Source: CAYWGR01 sp964458015
GTDB lineage: Bacteria > Planctomycetota > Planctomycetia > Pirellulales > Thermoguttaceae
DNA: 52,017 nt
Assembly (NCBI GenBank): GCA_964458015.1
Contig: CAYWGR010000014.1
Coordinates: 1 to 52,017, forward strand
Direction of reading: 5' to 3'
The position numbers and the translations under genes are program-made. Under the pieces are notes generated by a model. That model was given only the letters and a program-made list of their open reading frames with translations. It was not told where the DNA came from and did no database searches. This document shows positions 8,098 through 17,157 of the stretch, piece after piece; position 1 is the first letter of the stretch, and every line of letters begins with the position of its first letter.

Positions 8098-9021
8098 CTA
8101 CAATGCCGCAACGAACCGTTCCAATTCGTCTTTGGTCGGCAGCGACGGCTGCGCTCCAAGCCGTGTGGCCGACAATGCCCCCACAAAACTTGCATGGCGT
8201 ACTGCCGCGATGAAATCCATGCCGTGGCCCAATGCCCAGGCCAAGCCGCCATTGAATGCATCGCCTGCCGCCGTCGTATCGACAGCCGTTATTTTCGGTG
8301 CGGAGATCATTACAGCCTGCCCTGCATTGGCTGCCAGGACACCCTTTGCGCCCATCGTTACAAGAACATTCTTGGCTCCGGCCGCCAGCAATTTCACGGT
8401 CGCTTGCCGTGCGGTGGCTTCATCCATGACCGCGATGCCTGTCAATTGTTCGGCTTCCGATTCGTTTGGCGTCAAATAATCGATATGGCGCAGCAAGTCG
8501 CTGGACAGCGGCGCCGCGGGCGCGGGATCCAGAATGACCGGGACGCCCGCCTCCGAGGCAATTCTGGCTGCCTCGCACACCGTCTCCATAAGCGTTTCCA
8601 ACTGAAGCATCAGCACGTCGGCTGAACGAATGCAAGCCGCTGCGTTATGGATTTCCGATGGCGTCAGCGCATGATTCGCTCCCGAGGCGACGGAGATCAG
8701 ATTTTCGCCGCGTTCGTCGACTAAAATCAAAGCGACTCCGGTGGCATTCCGCCCATCGCGCAATAAATAGTCGGTTTGAATGCCTTCGCGATGGAAATTC
8801 TTGATAGCTTGATCGCCGAAAATATCCTGTCCTACCTTGGCAACCAACGTGACTTCCGCCCCCAGCCTTGCTGCTGCTACGGCCTGATTCGCTCCCTTGC
8901 CGCCCGCCGCCATGACAAAATGCCCACCTGTGACTGTTTCACCAGGCGTAGGCAATTGCCGACCCTTGACCACCATGTCCGTATTCACGCTTCCCACGAC
9001 CACAATCCGCGGCGTCTTCAT
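8098..9021 (-). CDS. rbsK: Ribokinase
   Basis: A 307-residue PfkB-family sugar kinase with ribokinase features: MKTPRIVVVGSVNTDMV at the start, the substrate loop GGKGANQA at residues 40-47, LDPAPA near 165, TPNESEA near 184, and the anion-hole/catalytic motif TTAAGDAFNGG with Asp254. It phosphorylates ribose at O5 in the cytoplasm. An AAGGA site precedes the ATG at 9021. Placed between a transporter and an exported ADP-ribosylglycohydrolase, and downstream of a nucleoside hydrolase, it fits a pathway from nucleosides to ribose 5-phosphate. Deoxyribokinase or a related pentose kinase is the main alternative. Confidence 0.88.
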   Translation of the reverse strand: MKTPRIVVVGSVNTDMVVKGRQLPTPGETVTGGHFVMAAGGKGANQAVAAARLGAEVTLVAKVGQDIFGDQAIKNFHREGIQTDYLLRDGRNATGVALILVDERGENLISVASGANHALTPSEIHNAAACIRSADVLMLQLETLMETVCEAARIASEAGVPVILDPAPAAPLSSDLLRHIDYLTPNESEAEQLTGIAVMDEATARQATVKLLAAGAKNVLVTMGAKGVLAANAGQAVMISAPKITAVDTTAAGDAFNGGLAWALGHGMDFIAAVRHASFVGALSATRLGAQPSLPTKDELERFVAAL

Positions 9022-9052
9022 TTTCCAAATCCTTGGCTTCTGTCTCGAACCT

Positions 9053-10054
9053 CTATTTCGCCACAATCACAAGAGCAAGTCCCACCAGATATCCTGCAAA
9101 CATGAGTGCCAGCAAAATTGCGGTGCCGCGTGGTGCATCACGAAATTCGCGCCAAATAAAGACGCCCCAAAACGCCGCCACCAAGGTGGCTCCTTGCCCC
9201 AGCCCGTAGGAAATCGCGAACCCCGCCTTTCCCGCGGCCACGATGCTCAGCGTCATCCCTAAAGCCCAGATCATGCCGCCGGCAATGCCCCAAAGATGGT
9301 CGCGAGCGGTTCCCTTGAAGTAATCCGAAAACGGAACCGGCTCGCCCGATACCGGCCGCAGCATAATGGCTGTATTTAGCACAAAATTGCTTACAAGAAT
9401 TCCCAACGCGAAAAAAACAACCGCCGTGTAAGGGCTTAGCTTTCCCGCCGGCATTGCGGCAAATTGTCCTTCGCTAGGCATTGCAGCCGCCACGAAACGA
9501 TAGAAGCAGCCCATCAGAATGCCGCAAAGCACGGCCAACACCAACCCAAGCCGCCGATTGGATTGCATCTGCCCCGGCAATTTGCCATAGGCCAAGGCAT
9601 CCAGCAAAATGGCGGCCGTAATAAAAGCCACGCCCGAAAAAAGCAACGCCGCATTTCCAGCCGGCTCGGCTGCATAATTCACGATTACGCCCAACACCAG
9701 CGCTAATCCAATTCCCACGGGAAACGCTACGGCCATCCCCGACAATGAAATGGCGGCCACCAACAAAATGTTGGCTGCATTAAAAACAACGCCGCCCAGC
9801 ATGGCCGAACCGATGTTGCCTGCATCAGCTTGAGCCAAGTCGGCCAAAAAACCACGGCCGCTAGTGCCCATGCTGCCCATCGTGAAGGCAAACAACAACG
9901 CCGCCAGCAATACACCGAATACGTAGTCCCAATAAAACAGCTCGAATCGCCACCGCGTCCCCACGGCCTTCTGCGCGTTGGCCCAAGATCCCCAACAAAG
10001 CATCGTCACGAGGCAAAGAAATACGGCCGTTGAGTAACTTTCAACCACAAACAC
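9053..10054 (-). CDS. DMT-superfamily sugar/nucleoside transporter
   Basis: A 333-residue integral membrane protein with about ten hydrophobic segments. The opening LVTMLCWGSWANAQK and FELFYWDYVFGVLL resemble the GRP/ureide-permease/RhaT-like branch of the drug-metabolite transporter superfamily. Uptake of ribose or a nucleoside is inferred from the neighbours (ribokinase 31 bases downstream, nucleoside hydrolase upstream). The start is GTG at 10054 behind AGAAGGGAG and overlaps the 3' end of the LacI gene by 14 bases, which points to translational coupling. Confidence 0.7.
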   Translation of the reverse strand: MFVVESYSTAVFLCLVTMLCWGSWANAQKAVGTRWRFELFYWDYVFGVLLAALLFAFTMGSMGTSGRGFLADLAQADAGNIGSAMLGGVVFNAANILLVAAISLSGMAVAFPVGIGLALVLGVIVNYAAEPAGNAALLFSGVAFITAAILLDALAYGKLPGQMQSNRRLGLVLAVLCGILMGCFYRFVAAAMPSEGQFAAMPAGKLSPYTAVVFFALGILVSNFVLNTAIMLRPVSGEPVPFSDYFKGTARDHLWGIAGGMIWALGMTLSIVAAGKAGFAISYGLGQGATLVAAFWGVFIWREFRDAPRGTAILLALMFAGYLVGLALVIVAK

Positions 10055-11108
10055 GATGCCGACTCCCTTCTGTTTGAGTTGCTGGCAGATTGCGAACCGA
10101 ACCGCGAATCACTAAGCTTGTAGGCAACAATATCCCGCCGCTGATCGCGCGTTCAGGCGACTGAATGCGGTCGAATAACAACTTCACCGCAATGCGTCCC
10201 ATTTCCGAACACCGCTGCGCCACGGCCGTCATCGGCGATGCCAAATAGGCGGAATACGGTTGATCGTCAAACGAAACCACCGAAATATCCTCGGGCACGC
10301 GCAGCCCTTCTTCCGTAATCGCCCTCAGAACACCTAGAGAGATTAAATTGCTCATCGCAAAAATCGCCGTAATATCTGTCGCGGATTTCAGCAGCAATTT
10401 CGTCGCGATATAACCGTTTTGTTCGCCGAAACCATCACCTACCACAAGCGTTTCATCAACGGCGATTTGCTTGGCCGCCAATGCTTCACGGTAGCCCTGC
10501 AAACGGTCTTCATTAGGCGACGTGCCTCGTGATCCCTGGACGCAAGCAATTCGGTTGTGCCCATTCTCGATCAGGTGATCCACCGCCTCGCGAGCCCCGG
10601 CATGATTGTCGGACACCACATAGGGCAATGGTATTCCAGGAAAATAACGGTCTGCCAGCACCATGGGCCAATGTTTGCCGGCAAACGTCGAAAGATGGTC
10701 TGCCGATCGCCCCACCGGGCACAACACCACGCCTTCCGCGCCGCGCTCGCGAAGCAATTCAAGCGATTCTATCTCTCGCTCCTCGCTCTCCTGGCTATCG
10801 CAAATAATGACCGAATAGCCGCAATCCCGGGCGCCTAATGCAACTTCCTTGGCGATTCCCGCAAAAAACGGGTTGGAAACATCGGGAATTACCAAACCAA
10901 TGCTCTCGGTTCGGTTGAGCCTCAACCCTCGCGCCACGCGATTGGGACGAAAATTCATCTCGGCCGCTAGACGTTGAACGGCCGCCTCGGTCTCTCGCCC
11001 GATGCGGAATTGCCGGGCCTGTCCGCTCAGAACTCGCGAGACAGTCGTCGCCGAAACGCCCAACTCTTTCGCGATGTGCTTCAACGTAACCCGGTTTTCA
11101 GCAGCCAT
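10041..11108 (-). CDS. LacI-family transcriptional regulator
   Basis: A 355-residue LacI/GalR regulator. The helix-turn-helix lies at about residues 7-27 (VTLKHIAKELGVSATTVSRVL), followed by the hinge FRPNRVARGLR and a periplasmic-binding-protein-like effector domain (IGLVIPDVSNPFFAGI ... VVSFDDQPYSAYLASPM). A perfect 16-bp palindrome lies 22 bases upstream of its start, the expected place for an autoregulatory operator. It overlaps the transporter gene and should control the transporter, ribokinase and ADP-ribosylglycohydrolase genes. A nucleoside, ribose or ribose 5-phosphate effector is inferred from context only. Confidence 0.88.
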   Translation of the reverse strand: MAAENRVTLKHIAKELGVSATTVSRVLSGQARQFRIGRETEAAVQRLAAEMNFRPNRVARGLRLNRTESIGLVIPDVSNPFFAGIAKEVALGARDCGYSVIICDSQESEEREIESLELLRERGAEGVVLCPVGRSADHLSTFAGKHWPMVLADRYFPGIPLPYVVSDNHAGAREAVDHLIENGHNRIACVQGSRGTSPNEDRLQGYREALAAKQIAVDETLVVGDGFGEQNGYIATKLLLKSATDITAIFAMSNLISLGVLRAITEEGLRVPEDISVVSFDDQPYSAYLASPMTAVAQRCSEMGRIAVKLLFDRIQSPERAISGGILLPTSLVIRGSVRNLPATQTEGSRHRVCG

Positions 11109-11130
11109 AAAAACCTTTCCATTCCCGTTG

Positions 11131-11146
11131 GAACAAACGTTTGTTC
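11131..11146. promoter_or_regulatory. Palindromic LacI-type operator
   Basis: GAACAAACGTTTGTTC is a perfect 16-bp palindrome with the central CG typical of LacI-family operators. It lies between the stop codon of the nucleoside hydrolase gene and the start of the lacI gene, 22 bases before the latter. Autoregulation and control of the downstream transporter/kinase genes is inferred. No second perfect copy is seen before the nucleoside hydrolase; only a weak half-site (ACAAACG) occurs there, near 12163. Confidence 0.75.
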
Positions 11147-11149
11147 AAC

Positions 11150-12124
11150 TCAAGGGCTGCAAAGCGTCTTTAGAAGTAGATCCCGGAAGCCGTCGAGATT
11201 CGTCCATTCCGTCGCCACCCACATCTCACGGCCTTGCGGATCCATTTGCGTAAACCCGTCATCGGTGACGCGGATCGAAAGCTTCTCCAGCTTCACCAGC
11301 GGTTTCTCGCTCCGGTTGGCCAAATAAACGGCCACCGTATCAAACAAAATGCTGCTTGCCTGAAGTTCATCCAGGTTTTTCTTGCCTGCCCAGATGCGAT
11401 AGTTTTCCATCAAGGCTTGCAGGATTGGCGATTGATCATTCTTGAGTGTCTGGAAACGGTCGCCCGACAGATCGATTACTCCGCAGGTGTCCAAGGGTGT
11501 GATGAAAATCTCACGCCACGGCGCGGAAAGAACCTTCTGGGCAGCTTTGGGATTATTGGCCACATTATATTCAGGGCTAATCTTGCTGCTGCCGTCGTAG
11601 CCTTTGCGAACGCTACCATACATACCTGCAAAATAGGCTTTCGGCGCTATCTGCGGATCACGCTCCAGCGCCTTCGCCATAGTGTGCAATGGGCCGATGG
11701 AAATCACAGTGATGGGTTCCGGTGATCGGTTAATCAGATCGATCACCGCGCCCGCGCCGTCTTTGAGAATTTTGCCGGGATAGTCTGCAAGCTTGTAGTC
11801 TTTCACCCAAGGCTGTTGTCCACCAACGCCGTCATGCCCGCCTTCACCCAGACCGACAGGAATATCCGTTCGTCCCGCCACGGTAAGAAGCTTGGCGATA
11901 ATTTTGGCGCGGTATTCCGCCTTGCCGCAACTGGTCGTGACCAATTTCACATCGAACTGGGGAGATTTCAACAAAAAGAGCATCGCCCAGGTGTCATCGA
12001 AATCATCGCCGATATCCGTATCCAGAATCACCGGAATCGGTTTCGCGGTTTTTTCGATGTTTTCATCTGCCGCGAAGCACGTTGCAGCCCACCCGACCAA
12101 CACGAGACCCAGTAAGCGGTTCAT
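11150..12124 (-). CDS. Exported inosine/uridine-preferring nucleoside hydrolase
   Basis: A 324-residue nucleoside hydrolase of the IunH family. The calcium-binding signature DTDIGDDFDDTWA follows the first strand (PVILDTDIG). N-terminal MNRLLGLVLVGWAATCFAA is a signal peptide, so cleavage of nucleosides to base and ribose would occur outside the cytoplasm. The start at 12124 is selected for this signal; the extension to 12178 adds residues with no function. It is the first gene of the minus-strand cluster, 41 bases ahead of lacI, and would supply ribose to the transporter and ribokinase encoded downstream. Confidence 0.85.
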   Translation of the reverse strand: MNRLLGLVLVGWAATCFAADENIEKTAKPIPVILDTDIGDDFDDTWAMLFLLKSPQFDVKLVTTSCGKAEYRAKIIAKLLTVAGRTDIPVGLGEGGHDGVGGQQPWVKDYKLADYPGKILKDGAGAVIDLINRSPEPITVISIGPLHTMAKALERDPQIAPKAYFAGMYGSVRKGYDGSSKISPEYNVANNPKAAQKVLSAPWREIFITPLDTCGVIDLSGDRFQTLKNDQSPILQALMENYRIWAGKKNLDELQASSILFDTVAVYLANRSEKPLVKLEKLSIRVTDDGFTQMDPQGREMWVATEWTNLDGFRDLLLKTLCSP

Positions 12125-12355
12125 GGCACAATGCCTCCCATAAATGTTGAAATAGGCCATGCACAAACGATAAAGCAAATGTATCGAATCGCGTACTGCG
12201 TGTCAAGCTGCTGCCCGGCAGGCATTTGGCCGGAAGGGAAAATCGTTCCGATTTCAATAAGTGGCGAGTTTTACCCCCCACCGTTGGCCTATGAGAATTT
12301 GCCTATTTGGCCTGGGGCTTAGTATGATAGGAAAATCACGGTTATAGGTACTGCC

Positions 12356-13516
12356 ATGGATAAAACTAAACGCATCGCGCTTTTGATGGGCCAGGATATC
12401 GGTTATTGCCGAGGCCTATTGCGTGGAATCCACACCTATGCCGTGCATAAGAACAATTGGGTCTTTCGCGACGGCCCGCCAGATATGCCTATCCTCGAGG
12501 CACTTCACGAATGGCGACCGCATGGGATTATTGCCCATCTCTACAATCGCGAGTTTGCCGACAAGTTGATTGCTTTGCGAAAACCTCTGGTAAACACCAC
12601 CAGTACATTGTCCCACTTGAAGACGCCTCTTGTTGAAGTCGATCACCATGAGGTCGGCCGTTTAGCGGCCGAGCATTTCCTACAGCGCGGTTTCAAACAT
12701 TTCGGCTATTATGGAAGCGCATGGGCGGGTTTTTCCAAGCAACGGGAAGAGGGATTTCGCCATGCGCTTGCGCAGGGGGGATACGCATTATCCTCCTGCT
12801 ATGCGGAATACCTTCCGCGTCCTCCCTTGAAAGCCAGTTGGAAACGCACGGATCGCCAAGTTCGTGAGTGGTTATTGCAGTTGCCCAAACCGGCAGCCAT
12901 CCTTGCTTCGAACGACATTCCTGCTCGGCATTTGGCGGAAATGTGCCGGCAAATAGGGCTTCAGGTGCCCTACGATATTGCTTTGCTGGGCGTTGATAAC
13001 GACGAATTGGAATGTTTGTTATCGCACCCGCCGTTGTCGAGCGTGGTTGCCCCCTCGGAACAAATCGGCTACGAGGCAGCGCAATTGCTCGATCGTCTGA
13101 TGTCGGGGCATCGTCGGCCGCAAAAAGCGATTCACGTCCCGCCGCCGCATATCGTGACTCGCGAATCGACCGACATCGTCGCCATTGCCGATCCCGAGGT
13201 TTCCGCCGCCGTGGCTTATATTCGCGATCATGCCGGTGAAAATATCGGCGCGGCCGAGGTTGTTCAAGGGCTCAACATGGCTCGACGGGGAGTGGAACGC
13301 CGTTTCCGATCTTTTTTAGGCCGCACCATTTTGCAGGAAATCCAGCGCGTCCGCATTGAACGTGCAAAGCACTTATTGGCCGAAACGAATTTGCCCATGC
13401 CCATGATTGCCGTGCGCTCGGGTTTCTCCACTCCACAGCGACTTGCAGCCATCTTTCGTCAAGTTGCCGGCCAATCTCCTTCGGCCTTCCGAAAAAGTAT
13501 GCGAGTGCGGCCGTAG
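12356..13516 (+). CDS. XylR-like AraC-family regulator
   Basis: A 386-residue regulator with the XylR layout: an N-terminal LacI-like sugar-binding domain (about 1-275; GVDNDELECLLSHPPLSSV is characteristic) and a C-terminal AraC double helix-turn-helix (about 285-385; VERRFRSFLGRTILQEIQRVRIERAK). Such proteins usually activate sugar utilisation genes on binding a pentose or related sugar. It is divergent from the nucleoside hydrolase gene across 231 bases, so either that cluster or a distant locus could be the target. A paralogue lies at 33574-34812. Confidence 0.85.
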   Translation: MDKTKRIALLMGQDIGYCRGLLRGIHTYAVHKNNWVFRDGPPDMPILEALHEWRPHGIIAHLYNREFADKLIALRKPLVNTTSTLSHLKTPLVEVDHHEVGRLAAEHFLQRGFKHFGYYGSAWAGFSKQREEGFRHALAQGGYALSSCYAEYLPRPPLKASWKRTDRQVREWLLQLPKPAAILASNDIPARHLAEMCRQIGLQVPYDIALLGVDNDELECLLSHPPLSSVVAPSEQIGYEAAQLLDRLMSGHRRPQKAIHVPPPHIVTRESTDIVAIADPEVSAAVAYIRDHAGENIGAAEVVQGLNMARRGVERRFRSFLGRTILQEIQRVRIERAKHLLAETNLPMPMIAVRSGFSTPQRLAAIFRQVAGQSPSAFRKSMRVRP

Positions 13517-13870
13517 CAACTTGGTTCTAGCCCCGTCGCGGAGAAGGCAGTGCGGATAGATTGATTATTCGCGCAACGAAGCCAACCCGCACCTCTTTTT
13601 GGTGGTTTTTTGGCAATTTTCTTCAAATTGTCGCCAAATTCCAAAAATTGTGCCAATTTTCCCGCCAATCGGCCCTCTGTATTCGGGCAGGAGGAAAAAA
13701 CGTGCATCATCCCTAATTACAATAAAGGGATTGCACATTTTATTGCATTTTGCGTTGCAAATGTTTTTTTTTTGCGCTCGGTAGACCTCGCAAACTCGGT
13801 TGAGGATCGCCGTGCTTGCGGTTGAACAGGGATCATTGGCCTGATCGGCGTCAATAACGGTTGAAGGTTC
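13517..13870 (+). other. Non-coding region upstream of sigma gene 1
   Basis: 354 bases without a credible gene. It is rich in A/T runs and in repeats of GGCAATTTT, GCCAAATT and GCCAATTTT; an imperfect hairpin has arms TTTGGC (13609-13614) and GCCAAA (13633-13638) with inner AATTT/AAATT. The promoter of the sigma-factor gene should be here, but no standard -35/-10 pair is convincing. Confidence 0.35.
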
Positions 13871-14422
13871 ATGAACGAACAGTCACACTCCAGTATGGAA
13901 GCAGACCAATGCAACCAGGAGTTCTTGACCCTTTTGGGCAAGCATGAACTCCAGCTGGCATCGTGCGTTCATGCGTTGGTTCCTTCCTGGCACGACGCCG
14001 AGGACATCCTTCAGGAAACGAAGCTTCAACTCTGGCGGGAATTCCATAAGTATCAGTCCGGCAGCGATTTTGCGGCGTGGTCGCGCACCGTTGCCCGCTA
14101 TGTCGTTCGCACGCACTTCAAACAGCTTCAACGAAAGCCGTTGGTCTTGAGCAGCGACATTGCCGACGCCGTTCTGCAAAAAATCGCCAAAACACCAGAA
14201 CAAGCCGATCGTCGCTTGCGAATGCTGGCCGACTGCGTGAAAAAACTTGGCGACGACGCTCTCGATCTTCTGCGGCGATGCTACGTCGAAGGGCGGAAGA
14301 TCAAGGATATTGCGGCCGAGTTGGGCCGCTCGCTGACCGGCACTTATTCTGCATTGTCGCGTACTCGGCACGATCTTCTGGAATGCATGCGAGACAGTCT
14401 TCGCCGGGAGGACGATCGGTGA
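13871..14422 (+). CDS. ECF-type sigma factor (planctomycete family)
   Basis: A 183-residue sigma-70 family factor with only regions 2 and 4. Region 2 contains HDAEDILQETKLQLWREFHKY and FAAWSRTVARYVVRTHF; region 4 contains LRRCYVEGRKIKDIAAELGRSLTGTYSALSRTR, a helix-turn-helix for the -35 box. This matches the Rhodopirellula/Verrucomicrobium sigma subfamily. The stop codon overlaps the GTG start of the FecR/LamG gene (GTGA), so the two are translationally coupled, suggesting that the membrane protein controls or is controlled by this sigma factor. Confidence 0.88.
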   Translation: MNEQSHSSMEADQCNQEFLTLLGKHELQLASCVHALVPSWHDAEDILQETKLQLWREFHKYQSGSDFAAWSRTVARYVVRTHFKQLQRKPLVLSSDIADAVLQKIAKTPEQADRRLRMLADCVKKLGDDALDLLRRCYVEGRKIKDIAAELGRSLTGTYSALSRTRHDLLECMRDSLRREDDR

Positions 14423-16272
14423 ATTCCAAAGAAACCGCGGATTTCAACATTTATAGCCGTGTACATGCCTTTCTGAGCGATATTCATGCAGGCGACGTGA
14501 CAGAAGCGGAAATGGTCGACTTTGAGCAACTCTTGCGTGAAAGCGAAGAGGCGCAAAGCCTCTATGCCGAGTTGATCGAATTATCCGTCTATCTCCCTCG
14601 CGCCCTGGCCGGCCTCGAAGGCGTGACCAAGGGGCAGTGGACCACGGAGGGTGATGAAGAGACGGAAACCGAGGATTTGTTGCGCCCTACATCGCCGGTT
14701 GCGTTGCTTCTCGATACACCCTCGCCGATGGCGGTCGCTCCTTCCTTTATCGGCAGTTGGATGTTCTCCAATCTCTTTTCGTTGCTGGTCGTGGGGCTTG
14801 GTCTATGTGGTGCGTGGATGTATCAGATTGACATTCCACACCCTCTGGTTCGCACCAGTCAGAAAACGATTTCCCACAAAACGATGGAAACCGGCGATCT
14901 CAAGTTCGTTGGCCAAGTTACCGGCGTAGCCGACGTAAAGTGGTCGGATCAACAAACCGCCACGGTGATGGGCGCCAACGTGCCCCTGGGCCGGAAATAC
15001 GCCTTGGCCTCGGGCCTGTTGGAAATCGCCTATAAAACCGGAGCAAAAGTCATTCTCCAAGGCCCTGCAACCTATGTCGTCGAATCCGACGTCGGCGGGT
15101 ATCTATCGGTTGGCAAGCTAACGGCTAGGTTAGAGAAGAGAGAAGAGGGGAGTAAGAAAGTGGTCAGTGGTCAGTGGTCCGTGGCCAGTGAATCAGACCC
15201 AAAATCCCAAAATCCCAAAATTCCGAAATCCCCAATCCCAAATTCCTCGTCTTCCCCCGCCTCCCGCCCCCAAGCCCCCGCCCCTGCCTTCGCTGTGCGA
15301 ACGCCGACGGCCACGGTGACCGACCTGGGCACGGAGTTCGGCGTGGAAGTGCATATAAACGGTATTACCGAGGCGCATGTCTTTGTCGGCCGCGTTTCGA
15401 TGATTTCCACGCGGCAAGGAAGTCGGCCCGGTGCCGAAAAAATCCTGGCGGCCGGCGATGCCGCAAGCACAAGCGATACTTCGAATCGCATTGCACATAT
15501 GTTCTGGAATGAAAAACGGTTTATTCGCACCATGCCGTCGCAGCCGGCTCCGGCAAGCCGCAAAGCAGACTACGCCGCGACCGTCCTCTCGATGAATCCG
15601 GTCGTCTACTATCGGATGGAACGACCGCAAGAGGAAAAGGACCGTTTTACATTATTCGATTTCGCATCCGGCGGCCATCATGGCAAGGTACATTTGGTCA
15701 ATGAATATGCCCAGCCGTGGATGTGGGGACGCTTCGGTGATTCGCTTTTCCTGCATGGCCCTGTCGATTCCGAATATGCAATTGTACCGGATTACCCCAA
15801 AGCGCGAGGCGACCAGCTTTCCGCTTCTGCTTGGGTGCTGGCCGAAGGGCTGTATCCCAGCGCGAAAATCGCCGGCAACTGGGGCAGTGGAAAACACGGA
15901 CAATTCCACTTCGGAATGTATAAAGAGGACGCCAGTTTATATGTCGCGGTAGCGCAACGCGACAATATGGAAATCTTTGTTCATGAAGGCCCTGTGAAAC
16001 CATTTCCTCTGAACGAATGGCAACACACGGCTTTCGTGCTCGACAAATCGACGCTGCGGCTCTATCGCAACGGTGTTGAAGTAGCCCGGGGCCATTGCGA
16101 CGGTTTGCTGCAAAAGGTTGAATTGTCATCGCTCACCGTCGGATGCCAGGCTTCCGACGATGCTAAGATCATGTTCAATTTTTGGCGTGGGCGGATTGAT
16201 GAACTGGCTATTTTCAATCGGGCGCTCGGCATCGAGGAAATTCAAAGGCTTTGTAAGCCAACGACAAAATAG
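14419..16272 (+). CDS. FecR/LamG membrane protein (putative anti-sigma/sensor)
   Basis: A 617-residue protein. The start is the GTG at 14419, sharing bases with the sigma-factor stop; the frame is open further 5' but antisense logic and coupling argue for this start. The N-terminal 110 residues are cytoplasmic-like and acidic, and residues 113-135 are a transmembrane segment. A FecR-type domain spans about 163-330 (VTGVADVKW, GAKVILQGPATYVVES, RTPTATVTDLGTEFGVEV). A LamG/concanavalin-like domain lies in about 385-615 (YRMERP, LSASAWVL, DELAIFNRAL). It probably holds or releases the sigma factor in response to an outside ligand; that role is inferred. The FecR domain is interrupted by a low-complexity insert at residues 241-288. 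Confidence 0.82.
   Translation: MNSKETADFNIYSRVHAFLSDIHAGDVTEAEMVDFEQLLRESEEAQSLYAELIELSVYLPRALAGLEGVTKGQWTTEGDEETETEDLLRPTSPVALLLDTPSPMAVAPSFIGSWMFSNLFSLLVVGLGLCGAWMYQIDIPHPLVRTSQKTISHKTMETGDLKFVGQVTGVADVKWSDQQTATVMGANVPLGRKYALASGLLEIAYKTGAKVILQGPATYVVESDVGGYLSVGKLTARLEKREEGSKKVVSGQWSVASESDPKSQNPKIPKSPIPNSSSSPASRPQAPAPAFAVRTPTATVTDLGTEFGVEVHINGITEAHVFVGRVSMISTRQGSRPGAEKILAAGDAASTSDTSNRIAHMFWNEKRFIRTMPSQPAPASRKADYAATVLSMNPVVYYRMERPQEEKDRFTLFDFASGGHHGKVHLVNEYAQPWMWGRFGDSLFLHGPVDSEYAIVPDYPKARGDQLSASAWVLAEGLYPSAKIAGNWGSGKHGQFHFGMYKEDASLYVAVAQRDNMEIFVHEGPVKPFPLNEWQHTAFVLDKSTLRLYRNGVEVARGHCDGLLQKVELSSLTVGCQASDDAKIMFNFWRGRIDELAIFNRALGIEEIQRLCKPTTK
15139..15282 (+). repeat. Low-complexity in-frame insertion in the FecR domain
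   Basis: Relative to the FecR/LamG protein encoded at 41249-42925, this stretch is extra. It contains a GTGGTCA-type tandem repeat at 15160-15190 and runs of AAAATCCC/CCCAAATT at about 15199-15245. Translation gives a Ser/Pro/Lys-rich linker with no fold. Its composition differs sharply from the surrounding coding DNA, so it looks like a simple-sequence insertion that stayed in frame. Confidence 0.7.
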
Positions 16273-16356
16273 GTCAACTTGTTAGAACTATCCGGGAAAC
16301 GTCCGAGACCGGTGGTTCGCTCATCCATGCTCGGGCAATTTGTGAGGAGTAGTACA

Positions 16357-17067
16357 ATGCTTCGGATCCGCTTTTTGATCTTGGGATGTGCGGCGGTTTT
16401 GGCCCTAGGTTCCTCGGCCTTCGCAACTACCTACAGCGCCTACGATCTCTCGGGCGCAACGAACATTACCGGCATCTACAATACGGTGGCTGGCGGCGAT
16501 AGCACGGTTGAAAACATCGGAGGCAATACGGCAGGTTGTTATCCGGCCAATGAATCTCCAGACAAGGCCATTGACGGCAATACAGGCACGAAGTACTTGG
16601 CCTACGGCAACTTCAACTCATCAGGCACGGGCACTCCCGGCGGCGTCAACACGGGCCTCTACTTCACGCTTGGCAGCGCGGTTACGGTCAATGCCATCCA
16701 GTTTGCCACGGCCAACGACGACGCCAGACGCGATCCTCTGACGATTACTCTCGAAGGTTCAAATCAATCAAGCAACCTTAATTTGGGAACTAGTTGGACG
16801 GCGATCTATTCCGGCGTTACCGGATTGTATGACTATGCATCCAACGAAACCGGCCGAAATACCTATGGCGATATCGAGTCGATCAACAATACGCAAGCTT
16901 TCGCCAGCTATCGCATCTTGATTACCGGGGTGCGAGACGATACGGCCGGCATGATGCAATTCAGCGAAGTGAAACTGCTTTCCGCAGTCCCCGAACCTTC
17001 TACGATTATATTGCTGGCAGTGGGCTTAGCAGGCTTGTTGGCCTATGCGTGGCGGAAACGGAACTAA
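16357..17067 (+). CDS. PEP-CTERM protein, discoidin-like
   Basis: A 236-residue secreted protein. TGAGGAG at 16342-16348 and the signal peptide MLRIRFLILGCAAVLALGSS fix the start at 16357 rather than the upstream 16279. The central part (DKAIDGNTGTKYLAYGNF ... VTVNAIQFATANDDARRDPLTITLEGS) follows the pattern of galactose-binding/F5-8C-like domains. The C-terminus is VPEPSTIILLAVGLAGLLAY plus WRKRN, an exosortase sorting signal. It is the third gene of the sigma/FecR/PEP-CTERM/DUF1559 cassette. Confidence 0.82.
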   Translation: MLRIRFLILGCAAVLALGSSAFATTYSAYDLSGATNITGIYNTVAGGDSTVENIGGNTAGCYPANESPDKAIDGNTGTKYLAYGNFNSSGTGTPGGVNTGLYFTLGSAVTVNAIQFATANDDARRDPLTITLEGSNQSSNLNLGTSWTAIYSGVTGLYDYASNETGRNTYGDIESINNTQAFASYRILITGVRDDTAGMMQFSEVKLLSAVPEPSTIILLAVGLAGLLAYAWRKRN

Positions 17068-17157
17068 ACATGTGGGATGTTGGATGGCGGATGGTGAATA
17101 TTGCCGCTAAGCTGCATCGCCATCCGCCTGTCCTTAACCCTCAAGGGGAGATGTTGC

